A DNA stretch of 64,000 nt. Source: Bacteroidota bacterium. GTDB taxonomy: Bacteria > Bacteroidota > Bacteroidia > Chitinophagales > Chitinophagaceae. A model generated the notes under the pieces. It saw nothing but the letters and a program-made list of their open reading frames with translations, was not told the DNA's origin and did not search any database. Each line of letters begins with the position of its first letter. The first letter of the stretch is position 1. The stretch is taken from positions 16,091-80,090 of the forward strand of contig JAFDXE010000018.1 of NCBI GenBank assembly GCA_018268085.1, in the 5' to 3' direction. A program made the position numbers and the translations under genes. Below, in pieces: positions 28,421 to 38,286 of the stretch.

Positions 28421-29320
28421 ATGAAACGCAGGTCTTTTATTCGCAACACAGGTATCACCTTAGGTGCATTAGCTTTATTACAATCAAAAACAATGGCGGC
28501 TCTTTTCAGTGATCCTTCGTACAATATAAAAATGCTAACAGACAATGTGGGCATATTTACTGAGAAAGGCGGAACGATTTTATTTATGCTAACCAAAGAA
28601 GGTACATTGGTGGTAGATGCACAATTTCCTGATACAGCCCAACACCTGATAGATGAAATAAAAAAGAAAACAGAACAGCCATTCAGGTTATTGATAAATA
28701 CACATCATCACGGCGACCATACGGCAGGCAATATCGTATTTAAAGGTTTGGTAACACATGTTCTGGCACATGAGAACAGTAAAATAAATCAACAGAAAGT
28801 TGCAGAGAAAAATAATACGGTTGAAAAGCAACTTTATCCTGACCAAACTTTCGGAACTGTTTGGTCGGAGAAATTAGGTAAGGAAGAATACAGCTTACAC
28901 TATTTTGGCGCCGGGCATACAAATGGAGATGCTATTGTGCATTTGAAACATTCGGGCATTGTACATATGGGAGACCTTGTTTTTAACAGGAAGCATCCGT
29001 ATATCGACAAAAGTGCAGGTGCGAATATCTCGAGCTGGATTAAAGTATTGGAAAAAACGACATCTGTATTCCCGAAAAAAACTACCTATATATGCGGACA
29101 TGCGGGTGAGGGTTATGATGTTATAGCAACATCTGCCGACCTCCATGCATTTAAAAACTACCTCGAAAATGTGCTTTCATTTGTAAACGATGGGATTAAA
29201 ACAGGAAAATCAAAAGAAGAAATTTTAAAAGCGGCTACGATCCCCGGTTCACCACAATGGGCAGGCGAAGGTATTGAAAGGCCATTGACGGCAGCCTATG
29301 CAGAGCTTACAGCGGAGTAG
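28421..29320 (+). CDS. Exported metallo-beta-lactamase-fold hydrolase
   Basis: The protein starts with a twin-arginine-like signal (KRRSFIRNTGITLGALALL), so it is probably exported. An MBL-fold domain follows, with metal motif HHHGDH (95-100), GAGHTNGD, MGDLVFNRKHP and a late CGHAGEG histidine. The ORF also reads from 28337, but that extension overlaps the MFS gene. The ATG at 28421 gives a proper signal peptide and 299 residues. The substrate is unknown; the architecture fits lactonase/SoxH-like proteins rather than confirmed beta-lactamases. Confidence 0.88.
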   Translation: MKRRSFIRNTGITLGALALLQSKTMAALFSDPSYNIKMLTDNVGIFTEKGGTILFMLTKEGTLVVDAQFPDTAQHLIDEIKKKTEQPFRLLINTHHHGDHTAGNIVFKGLVTHVLAHENSKINQQKVAEKNNTVEKQLYPDQTFGTVWSEKLGKEEYSLHYFGAGHTNGDAIVHLKHSGIVHMGDLVFNRKHPYIDKSAGANISSWIKVLEKTTSVFPKKTTYICGHAGEGYDVIATSADLHAFKNYLENVLSFVNDGIKTGKSKEEILKAATIPGSPQWAGEGIERPLTAAYAELTAE

Positions 29321-29359
29321 GAAATTAGTGGCTCGGAAGAAAAGATGAAAATACCGGGT

Positions 29360-29502
29360 TGACATCAAGATGGCATCAGGATGGCATCAGGTTGACAGCT
29401 AGAATACATCCTGCCGTCATCTGGAATACATCTGGAATACAACCAGAATACGTCTTGACTACATCTCGAGTACATCTGGTTGACATCTAGATGTCATCTC
29501 CA
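29360..29502. repeat. Degenerate ~11-bp tandem repeat array, 13 units
   Basis: The stretch divides into 13 consecutive units of 10-12 bp close to TACATCTGGAA or TGGCATCAGGA. Examples are 29371-29381, 29382-29392, 29427-29437, 29460-29470 and 29481-29491. The period is not a multiple of three, so it is not coding. It ends with a perfect 14-bp palindrome GACATCTAGATGTC (29482-29495). It fills the gap between two convergent genes. Confidence 0.8.
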
Positions 29503-29545
29503 TAACGCCTAAAAATCAACAACTTATCACTTTTTTTCTCCCGGT

Positions 29546-30025
29546 TTAACCAGCAGTAAATTTATCCAGTACGTAATATACAATGGGGCAAAAGCTACTG
29601 TTTTTCAATGTGAGCTGCTGGCGACGGATAATCACATCTTCATCTGTATAAGGAAATCTTTCACAGTCGGAAGGACGAACATCATATATACTGCAAAAAT
29701 TATCATTACCAAGGAACGGGCATGGTTTTGATTTCACTACATAATCACCTTCCTCATCCAGCACAAGATATTTTTCTATAAACTCCCCTTCTTTCATCCT
29801 TAAGTGTTTGGATATTCGCTTAAGATCCGGTGTTTTAAAACGGGGAGAATAATTCTTACAGCAGGCCGCACAATCCAGGCAGTTTATTTTCTCAAATGCG
29901 GCTTCATGTAATTCGGGCAACTTTTTTAAAACACTGTTCTTATCCGCCCTTGCGAGGAATTGCTTGAATTTCTTATGGCTTTCTGCCGACTTCTTCTGCC
30001 AATTGGCTGGTAGTGGTTCGCTCAT
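29546..30025 (-). CDS. YkgJ-family cysteine cluster protein
   Basis: A 159-residue cytoplasmic protein with the zinc/iron-chelating cysteine cluster: CLDCAACC (about 52-59), then PCPFL, FCSIYDVRPSDCERFP. Eight or so cysteines are spaced as in the UPF0153/YkgJ family, which is widespread but of unknown function. Metal binding is inferred from the cysteine pattern. The N-terminal 45 residues are lysine-rich and helical. It is convergent with the MBL-fold gene. Confidence 0.88.
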   Translation of the reverse strand: MSEPLPANWQKKSAESHKKFKQFLARADKNSVLKKLPELHEAAFEKINCLDCAACCKNYSPRFKTPDLKRISKHLRMKEGEFIEKYLVLDEEGDYVVKSKPCPFLGNDNFCSIYDVRPSDCERFPYTDEDVIIRRQQLTLKNSSFCPIVYYVLDKFTAG

Positions 30026-30367
30026 AGATAATCAATAAATAACATTTTTAAAACCCTAAAAAATTTAAGTGCGATTCTCGCCTTTTGATTCCCATGTACA
30101 CAATTTCATTGATCCTGACTATTGAATATGTGCTACTGATTTGCAGCAATTCACTTATTCGTCTTTTTTCCACAGCAATAAACCATCTCCTGAATCAGCA
30201 CGTAATATAACGCTGTTATCGTAAATTTGCGGCGTTCAACAAGCCAGCTCCTGATCTCCAGCCTCATAATAGTGGTTCTCAGTTCAAGTGAGCGATACTC
30301 GTTAGAATTAATTTCATCCGGGCTAATTGATATACAGCCCAATTCTTAAGCCGGTAAAATAAATCAT
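30026..30367. other. 342-bp intergenic region upstream of gcvP
   Basis: It holds a perfect -7 element for gcvP (30222-30229) and a leader of about 130 nt. The leader contains a small hairpin GGGCT / AGCCC near 30319-30340. I checked by eye for glycine-riboswitch signatures and do not see them. A 63-codon minus-strand ORF here looks spurious. Confidence 0.5.
30222..30229 (+). promoter_or_regulatory. gcvP promoter -7 element TAAATTTG
   Basis: A perfect TAnnTTTG on the plus strand, about 140 nt before the gcvP ATG. No clear -33 TTTG at the expected distance. Confidence 0.45.
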
Positions 30368-33259
30368 ATGAATCTTTTCGAACAACAAAGTCAGGAATTT
30401 ACACAAAGACATATTGGTCCAAATGAAGAAGAAACAAAAGCAATGCTCGAAACTATTGGCGTTTCTTCAATAGAAGAACTCATTGATAAAACAGTCCCAC
30501 CGTCCATTCGCCTGGAAAAACCTTTGCAAACCGGCGGTCCCATGAGTGAATATGAATATCTCACAGAATTAAAAAAAATAGCCTCTCTCAATAAAGTGTA
30601 CAAATCGTACATCGGGCAGGGATATTATAACAGCATAGTTCCAAGTGTTATACTGAGGAATATTTTTGAAAACCCGGGATGGTACACACAATACACACCT
30701 TACCAGGCTGAGATTGCACAGGGAAGGCTGGAAAGTTTGCTCAACTTTCAGACAATGGTGAGTGATATGACCGGTTTACCAATTGCCAATGCAAGTTTAC
30801 TTGATGAAGGTACTGCCGCGGCAGAGGCAATGGCCATGCTGTTCAATAACAAGAATAAAGACCATGATCATATAACTGCTCCAAAGTTCTTTGTTGATGA
30901 AAATATTTTTTCACAAACAAAAGATGTATTGATAACGAGAGCTAAGCCTATTAATGTAGAACTAGTTTTTGGCGACTATAATAATAGTGCGCTCGATGAA
31001 AGTTATTTTGGCGCCATTGTACAATATCCGAATAAAAATGGCCTGGTTACCGATTACCGCAACTTTATTGAAAATGCACATACCGTAAATGCACATGTGG
31101 TAATGGCTACCGATTTACTTGCATTGGCATTGTTAACACCTCCCGGTGAACTTGGCGCAGATGTAGCTATCGGTAACGCACAAAGGCTCGGTGTACCTAT
31201 GGGATTTGGCGGACCGCATGCGGCTTTTTTTGCAACCAAAGATGAATTCAAACGAAATATACCTGGACGAATCATTGGCGTGAGTGTTGATGCCCAGGGT
31301 AACAGGTGCCTTCGTATGGCATTACAAACACGTGAGCAACATATTCGCCGGGAAAAAGCTACCAGCAATATCTGTACAGCCCAGGCGCTGCTGGCCAATA
31401 TGTCGGCAATGTATGCTGTATATCATGGACCTGATGGGATAAAAAATATTGCAAAAAGAATTAGCTTACTTACACAATCGTTAAGTAATGAACTCGCCAA
31501 TATTGGTTTTGTAAACGAAAACGATTATTATTTTGATACAATTAAAATTGCTATTGATAATGTAAAACCACTGCGATCCGCAGCAGAAGCCAGAGAAATA
31601 AATTTCCACTATACCAACAACAGTTTTTCCATCACGCTTGATGAAACAAGCACGCAAAGAGATGTATTGGATATATTGCATCTTTTCGCTTCAACAAAAG
31701 ACAGTGATACGGCCGTAATTGATTTTGACTCAGATACGCTGCTTGAAAACATACCGTCTACGCTTACACGCACTTCTTCATTCCTTACGCATCCTGTATT
31801 TAATACGCACAGGAGCGAAACAGAAATGATGCGCTACATAAAAAGCCTGGAAAATAAAGATCTAAGCCTGAATACTTCCATGATTTCTCTTGGTAGTTGC
31901 ACAATGAAACTCAACGCTGCTACACAATTGATCCCGGTTAGCTGGCCTGAATTTAACAGCATTCACCCATTTGCTCCATCCTATCAGTGGAGAGGTTACC
32001 AGCAAATAATCGATGAACTAAGCGAATGGTTATGTAATATAACAGGCTTTACGGCAACGTCCTTACAGCCTAACAGCGGTGCCCAGGGAGAATATACCGG
32101 ATTGCTTACGATAAGAGCTTATCATCAAGACAGAAATGAATCACACAGAAATATCATACTCATTCCTATTTCTGCACATGGTACCAATCCTGCATCTGCT
32201 GTAATGGCTGGTTTTAAAGTTGTAGTTACCAAATGTGATGAACAAGGCAATATTGATGTGGAAGATTTGCGTATGAATGCTGAAAAACATAAAGCTAATC
32301 TTGCAGGTACGATGGTAACTTATCCAAGTACGCATGGTGTATTCGAAGAAAGTATCCGTGAAATTTGCAACATCACGCATGAAAACGGCGGATTGGTTTA
32401 TATGGATGGAGCCAATATGAATGCGCAGGTTGGATTAACAAGCCCAGGATATATTGGTGCAGATGTTTGTCATTTGAACCTTCACAAAACCTTCGCTATA
32501 CCGCACGGAGGTGGTGGACCAGGCATGGGGCCAATTTGTGTAAATGAAAAGTTAGCACCGTATCTGCCCGGCCATGTTTCTTTAGACAATAACAACAAAG
32601 CCATTCATGCAGTTAGCGCCGCAGCCTTTGGTAGTGCAAGTATTTTATTAATCAGCTATGCTTACATTAAAATGCTTGGTGCTGAAGGTTTGAAAAAAAG
32701 TACTGAATACGCAATCCTCAATGCAAATTATATGAAGAAAAAACTGAGGGGGCATTACAAAATATTATATACAGGAAAGAACAGCACTTGTGGTCATGAG
32801 TTCATCGTAGATCTTCGTCCGTTTAAGCAAAGTGCAGGTATTGAAGCGGAGGATGTTGCCAAAAGATTAATGGACTATAATTTTCATGCACCTACTTTGA
32901 GTTTCCCGGTTGCAGGAACTATTATGATTGAACCAACAGAAAGTGAGGATAAATCTGAACTGGATCGCTTCTGCGATGCATTGATTAGTATTCGTTCAGA
33001 AATAAAGGCTATCGAAGAAGGGAATTCAGATAAAACAGATAATCCGTTAAAGAATGCACCTCATACTCAATTTGTAATTACAGCAAACAATTGGAATCAT
33101 GCATATAGCAGGCAACAGGCTGCTTATCCATTGCACTATGTAAAGGAAAATAAATTCTGGCCATCTGTTAGCCGGGTGAACAATACTTTCGGTGATAGAA
33201 ATTTAGTATGCACCTGTGAGCCGGTTAGTGCTTACATGGAAGAAGTGAAGGAAGCCTGA
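30368..33259 (+). CDS. gcvP: Glycine dehydrogenase (decarboxylating), P protein
   Basis: GcvP decarboxylates glycine with pyridoxal phosphate and passes the aminomethyl group to the H protein. The 963-residue protein is the full-length fused form containing both halves. The N-terminal half has [12 protein letters not shown] and [15 protein letters not shown]. The C-terminal half has the PLP lysine in [19 protein letters not shown], along with [10 protein letters not shown] and [10 protein letters not shown]. Partners gcvH and gcvT are not in the window. It is monocistronic by its own promoter and a strong terminator. Confidence 0.98.
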   Translation: MNLFEQQSQEFTQRHIGPNEEETKAMLETIGVSSIEELIDKTVPPSIRLEKPLQTGGPMSEYEYLTELKKIASLNKVYKSYIGQGYYNSIVPSVILRNIFENPGWYTQYTPYQAEIAQGRLESLLNFQTMVSDMTGLPIANASLLDEGTAAAEAMAMLFNNKNKDHDHITAPKFFVDENIFSQTKDVLITRAKPINVELVFGDYNNSALDESYFGAIVQYPNKNGLVTDYRNFIENAHTVNAHVVMATDLLALALLTPPGELGADVAIGNAQRLGVPMGFGGPHAAFFATKDEFKRNIPGRIIGVSVDAQGNRCLRMALQTREQHIRREKATSNICTAQALLANMSAMYAVYHGPDGIKNIAKRISLLTQSLSNELANIGFVNENDYYFDTIKIAIDNVKPLRSAAEAREINFHYTNNSFSITLDETSTQRDVLDILHLFASTKDSDTAVIDFDSDTLLENIPSTLTRTSSFLTHPVFNTHRSETEMMRYIKSLENKDLSLNTSMISLGSCTMKLNAATQLIPVSWPEFNSIHPFAPSYQWRGYQQIIDELSEWLCNITGFTATSLQPNSGAQGEYTGLLTIRAYHQDRNESHRNIILIPISAHGTNPASAVMAGFKVVVTKCDEQGNIDVEDLRMNAEKHKANLAGTMVTYPSTHGVFEESIREICNITHENGGLVYMDGANMNAQVGLTSPGYIGADVCHLNLHKTFAIPHGGGGPGMGPICVNEKLAPYLPGHVSLDNNNKAIHAVSAAAFGSASILLISYAYIKMLGAEGLKKSTEYAILNANYMKKKLRGHYKILYTGKNSTCGHEFIVDLRPFKQSAGIEAEDVAKRLMDYNFHAPTLSFPVAGTIMIEPTESEDKSELDRFCDALISIRSEIKAIEEGNSDKTDNPLKNAPHTQFVITANNWNHAYSRQQAAYPLHYVKENKFWPSVSRVNNTFGDRNLVCTCEPVSAYMEEVKEA

Positions 33260-33284
33260 ATGTTCTTTCGTTAAAAAACGCACT

Positions 33285-33331
33285 AAGTGAATCAGCGTCA
33301 ATACACAAGTATCGCTGATTCACTTTTTTTA
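33285..33331 (+). terminator. Intrinsic terminator of gcvP
   Basis: A 13-bp perfect stem AAGTGAATCAGCG / CGCTGATTCACTT with a 15-nt loop, followed by a run of Ts, 25 bp after the stop codon. Confidence 0.93.
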
Positions 33332-33452
33332 TCTCTCTTCATTAACATTAAAGCAAGTTTTGAATATCTTTTTTGAACAAAAGAATGTTTTAACATCTTT
33401 TCATACATGCGTATTACCTCGTAAAATGTTTCAATTATTAGGTTCATTCCCT

Positions 33453-33460
33453 TACCTTTG
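33453..33460 (+). promoter_or_regulatory. Cold-shock gene promoter -7 element TACCTTTG
   Basis: A perfect TAnnTTTG 28 nt upstream of the ATG at 33489. A TTTC about 20 nt upstream may serve as -33. The leader is short, so no long cspA-type thermosensing 5' UTR is expected. Confidence 0.6.
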
Positions 33461-33488
33461 CGCTTTATTAATACAATACAATTTTAAA

Positions 33489-33692
33489 ATGGAGACAAAA
33501 AATCAAGGAACCGTTAAGTTTTTCAACACAGAAAAAGGATTCGGATTTATTAAACATTCTGAATCTGACAAAGAAACCTTTGTACATGTTAGCGGTTTAA
33601 TTAATGAGATTAAACAAGGTGATAAGGTAGAATTTGAGGTAGTAAACGGTAAAAAAGGAATGAATGCTGTTAATGTAACAGTTGTTGAATAA
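33489..33692 (+). CDS. cspA: Cold-shock protein CspA family
   Basis: A 67-residue single cold-shock domain that binds single-stranded RNA and DNA as an RNA chaperone. Both RNA-binding motifs are present: KGFGFIKH (RNP1) and ETFVHVSG (RNP2), after the start METKNQGTVKFFNTEKG. The open frame extends upstream to 33360, but the ATG at 33489 gives the standard domain and follows the promoter at 33453 at a normal distance. It is monocistronic, with a strong terminator. Confidence 0.96.
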   Translation: METKNQGTVKFFNTEKGFGFIKHSESDKETFVHVSGLINEIKQGDKVEFEVVNGKKGMNAVNVTVVE

Positions 33693-33715
33693 TTAATTTC
33701 ATCTTTAAGTTTATG

Positions 33716-33746
33716 TGGGTTACTGTTTTCAGTAACCCATTTTTTT
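33716..33746 (+). terminator. Intrinsic terminator of the cold-shock gene
   Basis: A perfect 10-bp stem TGGGTTACTG / CAGTAACCCA with a TTTT loop, followed by seven Ts. Confidence 0.93.
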
Positions 33747-33804
33747 ACAACTTTATAAAAAATGCTGATCATTAACTTCGCATCGTAATTTCAACTATCA
33801 TCAC

Positions 33805-34704
33805 ATGAAAAAATATCAATTTCTATTACTCAGCGCCTGCTTATTTAGCAGTCTGCTTGCATGTAAATCAACAAAACAAACCGCAGCTACTGTAAACACA
33901 GGCAATGCTTCATCATCAGTTTCATCTGCAAAGGCAGGTATTATATTGAAAACCGGACAGGTGATTACGGTAACCAGCTCATCCAGTTCCAATTCAGAAC
34001 TGGCAATGGGTATGGAAATGACAAACACCACAGCTTCTACCAATATCTTAAAAGTAATTGGAGCAGATGAAAAAAATTACCAGATTTCCAATACCCTTTC
34101 AAAATTTGCCGTTTCCATTAAAATGATGGGACAGGATCAGAGTTATGATTCTGAAAAACCGGAAGACAAAGACAATGAAATGGGAAAAGAAATAAGTAGC
34201 AAATTAAATATCCCCGACACTTCATTCCTCGATCGTTTAACCGGTGCCGTAATAGCAAAAAACAACAACAAAAACCCAGAAGAAACAGAAAATCCATTTG
34301 CCGGATTAATGTCTGCAATGGGTGGTAACGATAAAGATGCCGTAATGGAAAGTGCATTTTTTATTTTACCGGCTGATAAAAAAGCAGGAGATACCTGGAA
34401 AGACAGCACGGTAACCGGGAAAATAAAAACAGTAAAAACGTACACACTTCAATCTATTTCCGGGAATGTTGCAACCTTAGAATTTAAATCTGTAGGAACC
34501 GGAAGTGGTGAAATGGAAATGCAGGGAAATGAAGCTGCATTTACAATGGACACAAATGCAACAGGAACGATGCTTGTTGATATTAAAACATCATTGGTGA
34601 ATAAAGTAACAACAGACACAAACATGAATATGAACCTGGATGTTATGGGGCAATCCATGCCAATTACTTCAAAAGTTAATTCAACTGTAACCTACCAGTA
34701 TTAA
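33805..34704 (+). CDS. Secreted lipoprotein (DUF6263-like)
   Basis: A 299-residue protein with a lipoprotein signal; the lipobox is SLLAC with the lipidated cysteine at C20. A Ser/Thr/Ala-rich linker follows. The mature part resembles the DUF6263-type envelope proteins of Bacteroidota: ILKTGQVITVTSSS near the N-terminus, ADKKAGDTWKDS in the middle and MNMNLDVMGQSMPITSKVN at the end. The family assignment is tentative and the function unknown. A near-match -7 (TAACTTCG) lies upstream; a terminator follows. Confidence 0.8.
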   Translation: MKKYQFLLLSACLFSSLLACKSTKQTAATVNTGNASSSVSSAKAGIILKTGQVITVTSSSSSNSELAMGMEMTNTTASTNILKVIGADEKNYQISNTLSKFAVSIKMMGQDQSYDSEKPEDKDNEMGKEISSKLNIPDTSFLDRLTGAVIAKNNNKNPEETENPFAGLMSAMGGNDKDAVMESAFFILPADKKAGDTWKDSTVTGKIKTVKTYTLQSISGNVATLEFKSVGTGSGEMEMQGNEAAFTMDTNATGTMLVDIKTSLVNKVTTDTNMNMNLDVMGQSMPITSKVNSTVTYQY

Positions 34705-34741
34705 AATATAAATTGCGTAAAAGTTATTAATAGATCTATTT

Positions 34742-34771
34742 AAAAGCCGGAACAGTATGATTCGGCTTTTT
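34742..34771 (+). terminator. Intrinsic terminator after the DUF6263-like lipoprotein gene
   Basis: An 8-bp stem AAAAGCCG / CGGCTTTT with a 13-nt loop and flanking A and T runs. It lies between two convergent genes and could work on both strands. Confidence 0.8.
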
Positions 34772-34789
34772 CATTTGAAGAATGCAAGG

Positions 34790-35995
34790 CTAGTGTTTTT
34801 TCTGCAACCAATAATAGCCCGCAGCGGTAAACATGCAAAAACCAAATACGATCAGCCATAAATTGTAAAAGCCAAAACGGCCGGCAATTCCGGAACCTGA
34901 AGTGCTGCCTGCGAATTGAGCAATGCTCCAGGCCATGGTATAAAGGCCTGCGTATTGTCCCCTGCTCTGTTCTGCACTCAAAGAAATATAATAACTGTTC
35001 ATAAACGGCATTGAAATCATTTCTGCAATCGTTAATACGGTCATAGATATAAGTGCAACCAACAATCCATTTTCAAAGGGCATATTCAACAACAGGAATG
35101 AAAGTCCCATTAAGATAGTTCCATAACGAATCAACACCAGGTAAGGACTTTTACCTTCAAGTTTAAATACCAAAACCATTTCTACCAATGCGATAATTAC
35201 TCCGTTAAATGCCATTACTACTCCTATCCAGAATTCATTCAGTTGAAGTTGCTTTTTAAAAAACAAGGGCACAGTAGTAAACAATTGAAAAAAACAAACT
35301 GCAAACAATACCTGGAAAAAAAGAAAATAAAGGAACTTCTTATTCCGGTAAGGTGAAAGCGCTTCTGATGCAGTTGCCGCTTTATGTGATATAGCATGTT
35401 GCTGCTTCAATGAAACTTTAGGAAGCAATAGCAACAGGCAAAATGATGCGGTGACACTCGTAAAACCGTCGGTCCAGAAAAGAAATTTATAATCAATGGA
35501 TGCGAGTATGCCTCCAATAGCAGTTCCGGCACTAAAACCGAGGTTAATTGCAAGTCTTACCAAAGAAAATGACTGCGTGCGGTTTTCTGCTGTACTGTAA
35601 TGTGCTATTGCAGTAGCATTTGCCGGGCGAAAAGACTCATTTACCGTACTTAGAAAAAATGTACAGATACAAATCGAGAGAAATGAATTCATTTGTCCCA
35701 ATACAATAAACAATACTCCTCCAAAGAATAATGCAAAAAACTGCGTATAGTAGAAACCGAAAGTATCACTTATTTTTCCGCCAATGAATGCACCGGTTAC
35801 TGCACCTACACCATAAATACCAACAACAAGTCCTCCCTGCTCAATACTATACCCCCTGTGACTACAATACAAAGTCATAAATGCAAGCACCATAGTACCG
35901 CAACGATTGATAAGCATAACAATGCTCAATAACCAAATTCTCCGGGTAAGTCCCGAATATGCCTGTTGGTAGAGTTGTGCAGTGGAGTTAATCAA
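34790..35995 (-). CDS. MFS transporter (sugar/drug-type)
   Basis: About 12 transmembrane helices with MFS signatures: GLVVGIYGVGAVTGAFIGGKISDTFG (motif A region) and SFSLVRLAINLGFSAGTAIGG (motif C-like). The frame is open to an ATG at 36049, which would overlap the upstream thioesterase gene by 62 bp. A TTG at 35995, overlapping that gene's stop by 8 bp, gives a normal-looking N-terminus (INSTAQLYQQAYSGLTRR before helix 1). I prefer it, giving about 401 residues, but the choice is uncertain. It is co-transcribed with the thioesterase; substrate unknown. Confidence 0.83.
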   Translation of the reverse strand: MINSTAQLYQQAYSGLTRRIWLLSIVMLINRCGTMVLAFMTLYCSHRGYSIEQGGLVVGIYGVGAVTGAFIGGKISDTFGFYYTQFFALFFGGVLFIVLGQMNSFLSICICTFFLSTVNESFRPANATAIAHYSTAENRTQSFSLVRLAINLGFSAGTAIGGILASIDYKFLFWTDGFTSVTASFCLLLLLPKVSLKQQHAISHKAATASEALSPYRNKKFLYFLFFQVLFAVCFFQLFTTVPLFFKKQLQLNEFWIGVVMAFNGVIIALVEMVLVFKLEGKSPYLVLIRYGTILMGLSFLLLNMPFENGLLVALISMTVLTIAEMISMPFMNSYYISLSAEQSRGQYAGLYTMAWSIAQFAGSTSGSGIAGRFGFYNLWLIVFGFCMFTAAGYYWLQKKH

Positions 35996-36446
35996 TTTTC
36001 TTATCTTCTTTTGTGAACAGTAAAAAATCCGTTGTCTTGGGAGAATCATTGAACATCGAAATAACTTCTACCGGAGGAATGGCAAGTTTCCTTGTTAGTA
36101 CGTTCATCCACGCTCCTTCACAAGTCATTAATGCTGCAAGTGTATCTTTATTCTTCCACACTTGATGAACCATCGTCCATCTCGAACAATCGGTTGTCAT
36201 TTTTTTAATCTTAACATCAATATTAATTTCATCACCAAAACCAATTTCTCTTTTAAAAATGCATTCCTCCCTGAATATAATTGGTCCGATCTGGTATTGT
36301 TTCATAAAGTCAGGCGTTATGCCCTGTTGAACCAGGTAGGTCATTCTTGCCTGTGCGCCCATATCATAATACCTCGAATGCAGCATGTGAAAATTCGGAT
36401 CAAGGTCGGCCCATCTTACCTGGAAAGAAGTAATAAAATTTTTCAT
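35988..36446 (-). CDS. Hotdog-fold acyl-CoA thioesterase (4-HBT/YbgC-like)
   Basis: A 152-residue single hotdog-domain protein that should hydrolyse acyl-CoA thioesters. It has the 4-HBT family N-terminal motif VRWADLDPNFHMLHSRYYD with the catalytic aspartate, then FREECIFKREIGFGDEINIDVKI and the SRWTMVHQVWKN strand. The physiological acyl-CoA is unknown. It is the first gene of a pair with the MFS transporter. Confidence 0.87.
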   Translation of the reverse strand: MKNFITSFQVRWADLDPNFHMLHSRYYDMGAQARMTYLVQQGITPDFMKQYQIGPIIFREECIFKREIGFGDEINIDVKIKKMTTDCSRWTMVHQVWKNKDTLAALMTCEGAWMNVLTRKLAIPPVEVISMFNDSPKTTDFLLFTKEDKKID

Positions 36447-36468
36447 GCTGTATTGTATTGTTTAGAAT

Positions 36469-36502
36469 AAAAAAATCCTTTCCGTAATAAGCGAAAAGGA
36501 TT
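36469..36502 (-). terminator. Intrinsic terminator after the GT35 phosphorylase-like gene
   Basis: On the minus strand, the stem AATCCTTTTCG / CGGAAAGGATT (one mismatch) is followed by a T-run (the A-run at 36469-36475). It separates the phosphorylase-like gene from the thioesterase. Confidence 0.75.
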
Positions 36503-36524
36503 CAAAGATCATTAATAAAGCTAA

Positions 36525-38180
36525 TTACTTATACATGATATCGTAATATTCTTTTGCCATACGGTTACTATCAAACTGCCAGCGTACATCCCTCATACCG
36601 TTTTTCACAATCTGCCGCCACACATTCGGGTTATCGTAGTACATAGGCAAAATCTGGTTTTCAAGAATATCATACATCTTATCCAGGTCGTATTGATCCT
36701 GTTCTTCTGTGGTCATTGAAGTATAATCAACCGGTGGCACAAGAAATCCATTGTTACCATGGTTGATAAATTCACAAATCCATCCATCGTTCGTACTAAA
36801 ATTTACCGATCCGTTCATAGCCGCAGTCATTCCGCTTGTACCACTAGCTTCCCTGGGAACACGTGGATTATTTAACCAGATATCCGAAGCCTGTTTCAGT
36901 CTTTTACTTAATGATAATTCATAATTGATACAAACAGCAACATTGTCGTATTTCTTGCTCAGATTTACGAGGTAGTTAAAATCATTGATTGCCGGGTAAT
37001 CTACCGGGTAAGGTCTTCCTGCCCATATAATTTGAACCGGGTACTTTTTGTTATTCAGTAAAGCCTTGAACCTTTCTTCATCTCTCGTAATTAAATCTGC
37101 TCTTTTATATCCTGCAAATCTCCTTGCCCATACTATGGTAAGCACGTCCGGATCCATGATCTTACCGGTTTGATCTGCTACAATTTCAAATGCTCTTTTC
37201 TTCAACCATTTCTTTCGGTCTATAAATGAATCCGTATTGTGTTCTTCGATAAAATGATACAATTGCTTGTCGGCCCAGTAATGCCAGTTTTGTGCATTGG
37301 TAATAGATTTAATCTCACAGATTCCATCGTATTTGCTCCACATTTTCCTGCTCACTTCACCATGTAACTGGCTTACACCGTTAGCAATCTTTGCAAAACG
37401 CAAGGCTACCAGCGAATGATCAAACTGTTCGCCGTTCATGCCGGTTAATTTTCGAACATCCTCCAACGGTAGTCCACAGAAATATCCCATCTGGTCGCAC
37501 AACTGAATATCATGTTTTTCATTGCCGGCTTCTTCCGGTGTATGTGTAGTAAAAACCAGCTTTTCAGTAACTGCCGCTTTATTATTTCCAAACTTTTTAT
37601 ACAGATAAAAAATGGAACTCGCCGCGTGTGCTTCATTAAGATGATAAAAATCGGGATTAAAATTTAATTCGTCGATTAGTTTCGCTCCTCCCACTCCGAG
37701 TAAAATAAACTGTGCAACTTTAGTTGCCACATTAGCATCATACAAACGATGAGAAATGGTTTGAGAAACGTAATCGTTTTCCGGGAGGTCGGTGGTTAAT
37801 AAAAATAAAGGGGCACTCCTGAAAGTTTGTGGGTTCAGGTATAAAGCCTTTACCCATACCGGATGACCATGTATTTCTATCTGAAATTTAATTCCCGTGT
37901 CCTCCAGGAAGTTATAAATTTTTTCATTCCATTGAACCTGTAAAGTCTGATCCTGGTTACGTGCCTGATCATAATAACCATATTTCCACAATATGCCGAT
38001 ACCAATTAAGTTCTGCCTGAGTTCATACGCACTTCTCAAATGAGATCCGCTGAGGTAGCCCAATCCGCCACTATATATTTTTAAAGGCTGATGAATTGCA
38101 AATTCCATGGAAAAGTAAGCCACTCTCTTCTGGTAAGCATGATCAACTGGATACGGAATTTGAAACTGAGAAAAATTCAT
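36525..38180 (-). CDS. GT35 alpha-glucan phosphorylase homologue without the PLP lysine
   Basis: A 551-residue cytoplasmic protein of the short alpha-glucan phosphorylase group. The N-terminus has VAYFSMEFAIHQPLKIYSGGLG; the C-terminal half has FAGYKRADLI, IIWAGRPYPVDYPAI and PRVPREASGTSGM. In glycogen phosphorylases the segment after the last reads G-M/N-M-K-A-A-M-N-G, with Lys binding pyridoxal phosphate. Here the codon is ACT, giving Thr452. Normal PLP-dependent phosphorolysis is thus in doubt; it might act as a glucosyltransferase or bind glucan. No other glycogen gene is nearby. Family membership is clear, activity is not. Confidence 0.9.
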   Translation of the reverse strand: MNFSQFQIPYPVDHAYQKRVAYFSMEFAIHQPLKIYSGGLGYLSGSHLRSAYELRQNLIGIGILWKYGYYDQARNQDQTLQVQWNEKIYNFLEDTGIKFQIEIHGHPVWVKALYLNPQTFRSAPLFLLTTDLPENDYVSQTISHRLYDANVATKVAQFILLGVGGAKLIDELNFNPDFYHLNEAHAASSIFYLYKKFGNNKAAVTEKLVFTTHTPEEAGNEKHDIQLCDQMGYFCGLPLEDVRKLTGMNGEQFDHSLVALRFAKIANGVSQLHGEVSRKMWSKYDGICEIKSITNAQNWHYWADKQLYHFIEEHNTDSFIDRKKWLKKRAFEIVADQTGKIMDPDVLTIVWARRFAGYKRADLITRDEERFKALLNNKKYPVQIIWAGRPYPVDYPAINDFNYLVNLSKKYDNVAVCINYELSLSKRLKQASDIWLNNPRVPREASGTSGMTAAMNGSVNFSTNDGWICEFINHGNNGFLVPPVDYTSMTTEEQDQYDLDKMYDILENQILPMYYDNPNVWRQIVKNGMRDVRWQFDSNRMAKEYYDIMYK

Positions 38181-38286
38181 TATATGGACAATTTGGTTAA
38201 TACCGCAAGATAAAACTGATTTTTCAATTTAACGTGTAATAATTACACAATAGTGAATATGTGAATATCTTGGCAGCGGTTAATGC

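Noticed and set aside
30151..30342. 63-codon minus-strand ORF upstream of gcvP
   Set aside because: It overlaps the gcvP promoter and leader, has no recognisable domain, and no promoter or ribosome-binding site supports it.
30222..30367. Glycine riboswitch in the gcvP leader
   Set aside because: I could not find the conserved glycine-aptamer motifs; only a small hairpin is visible.
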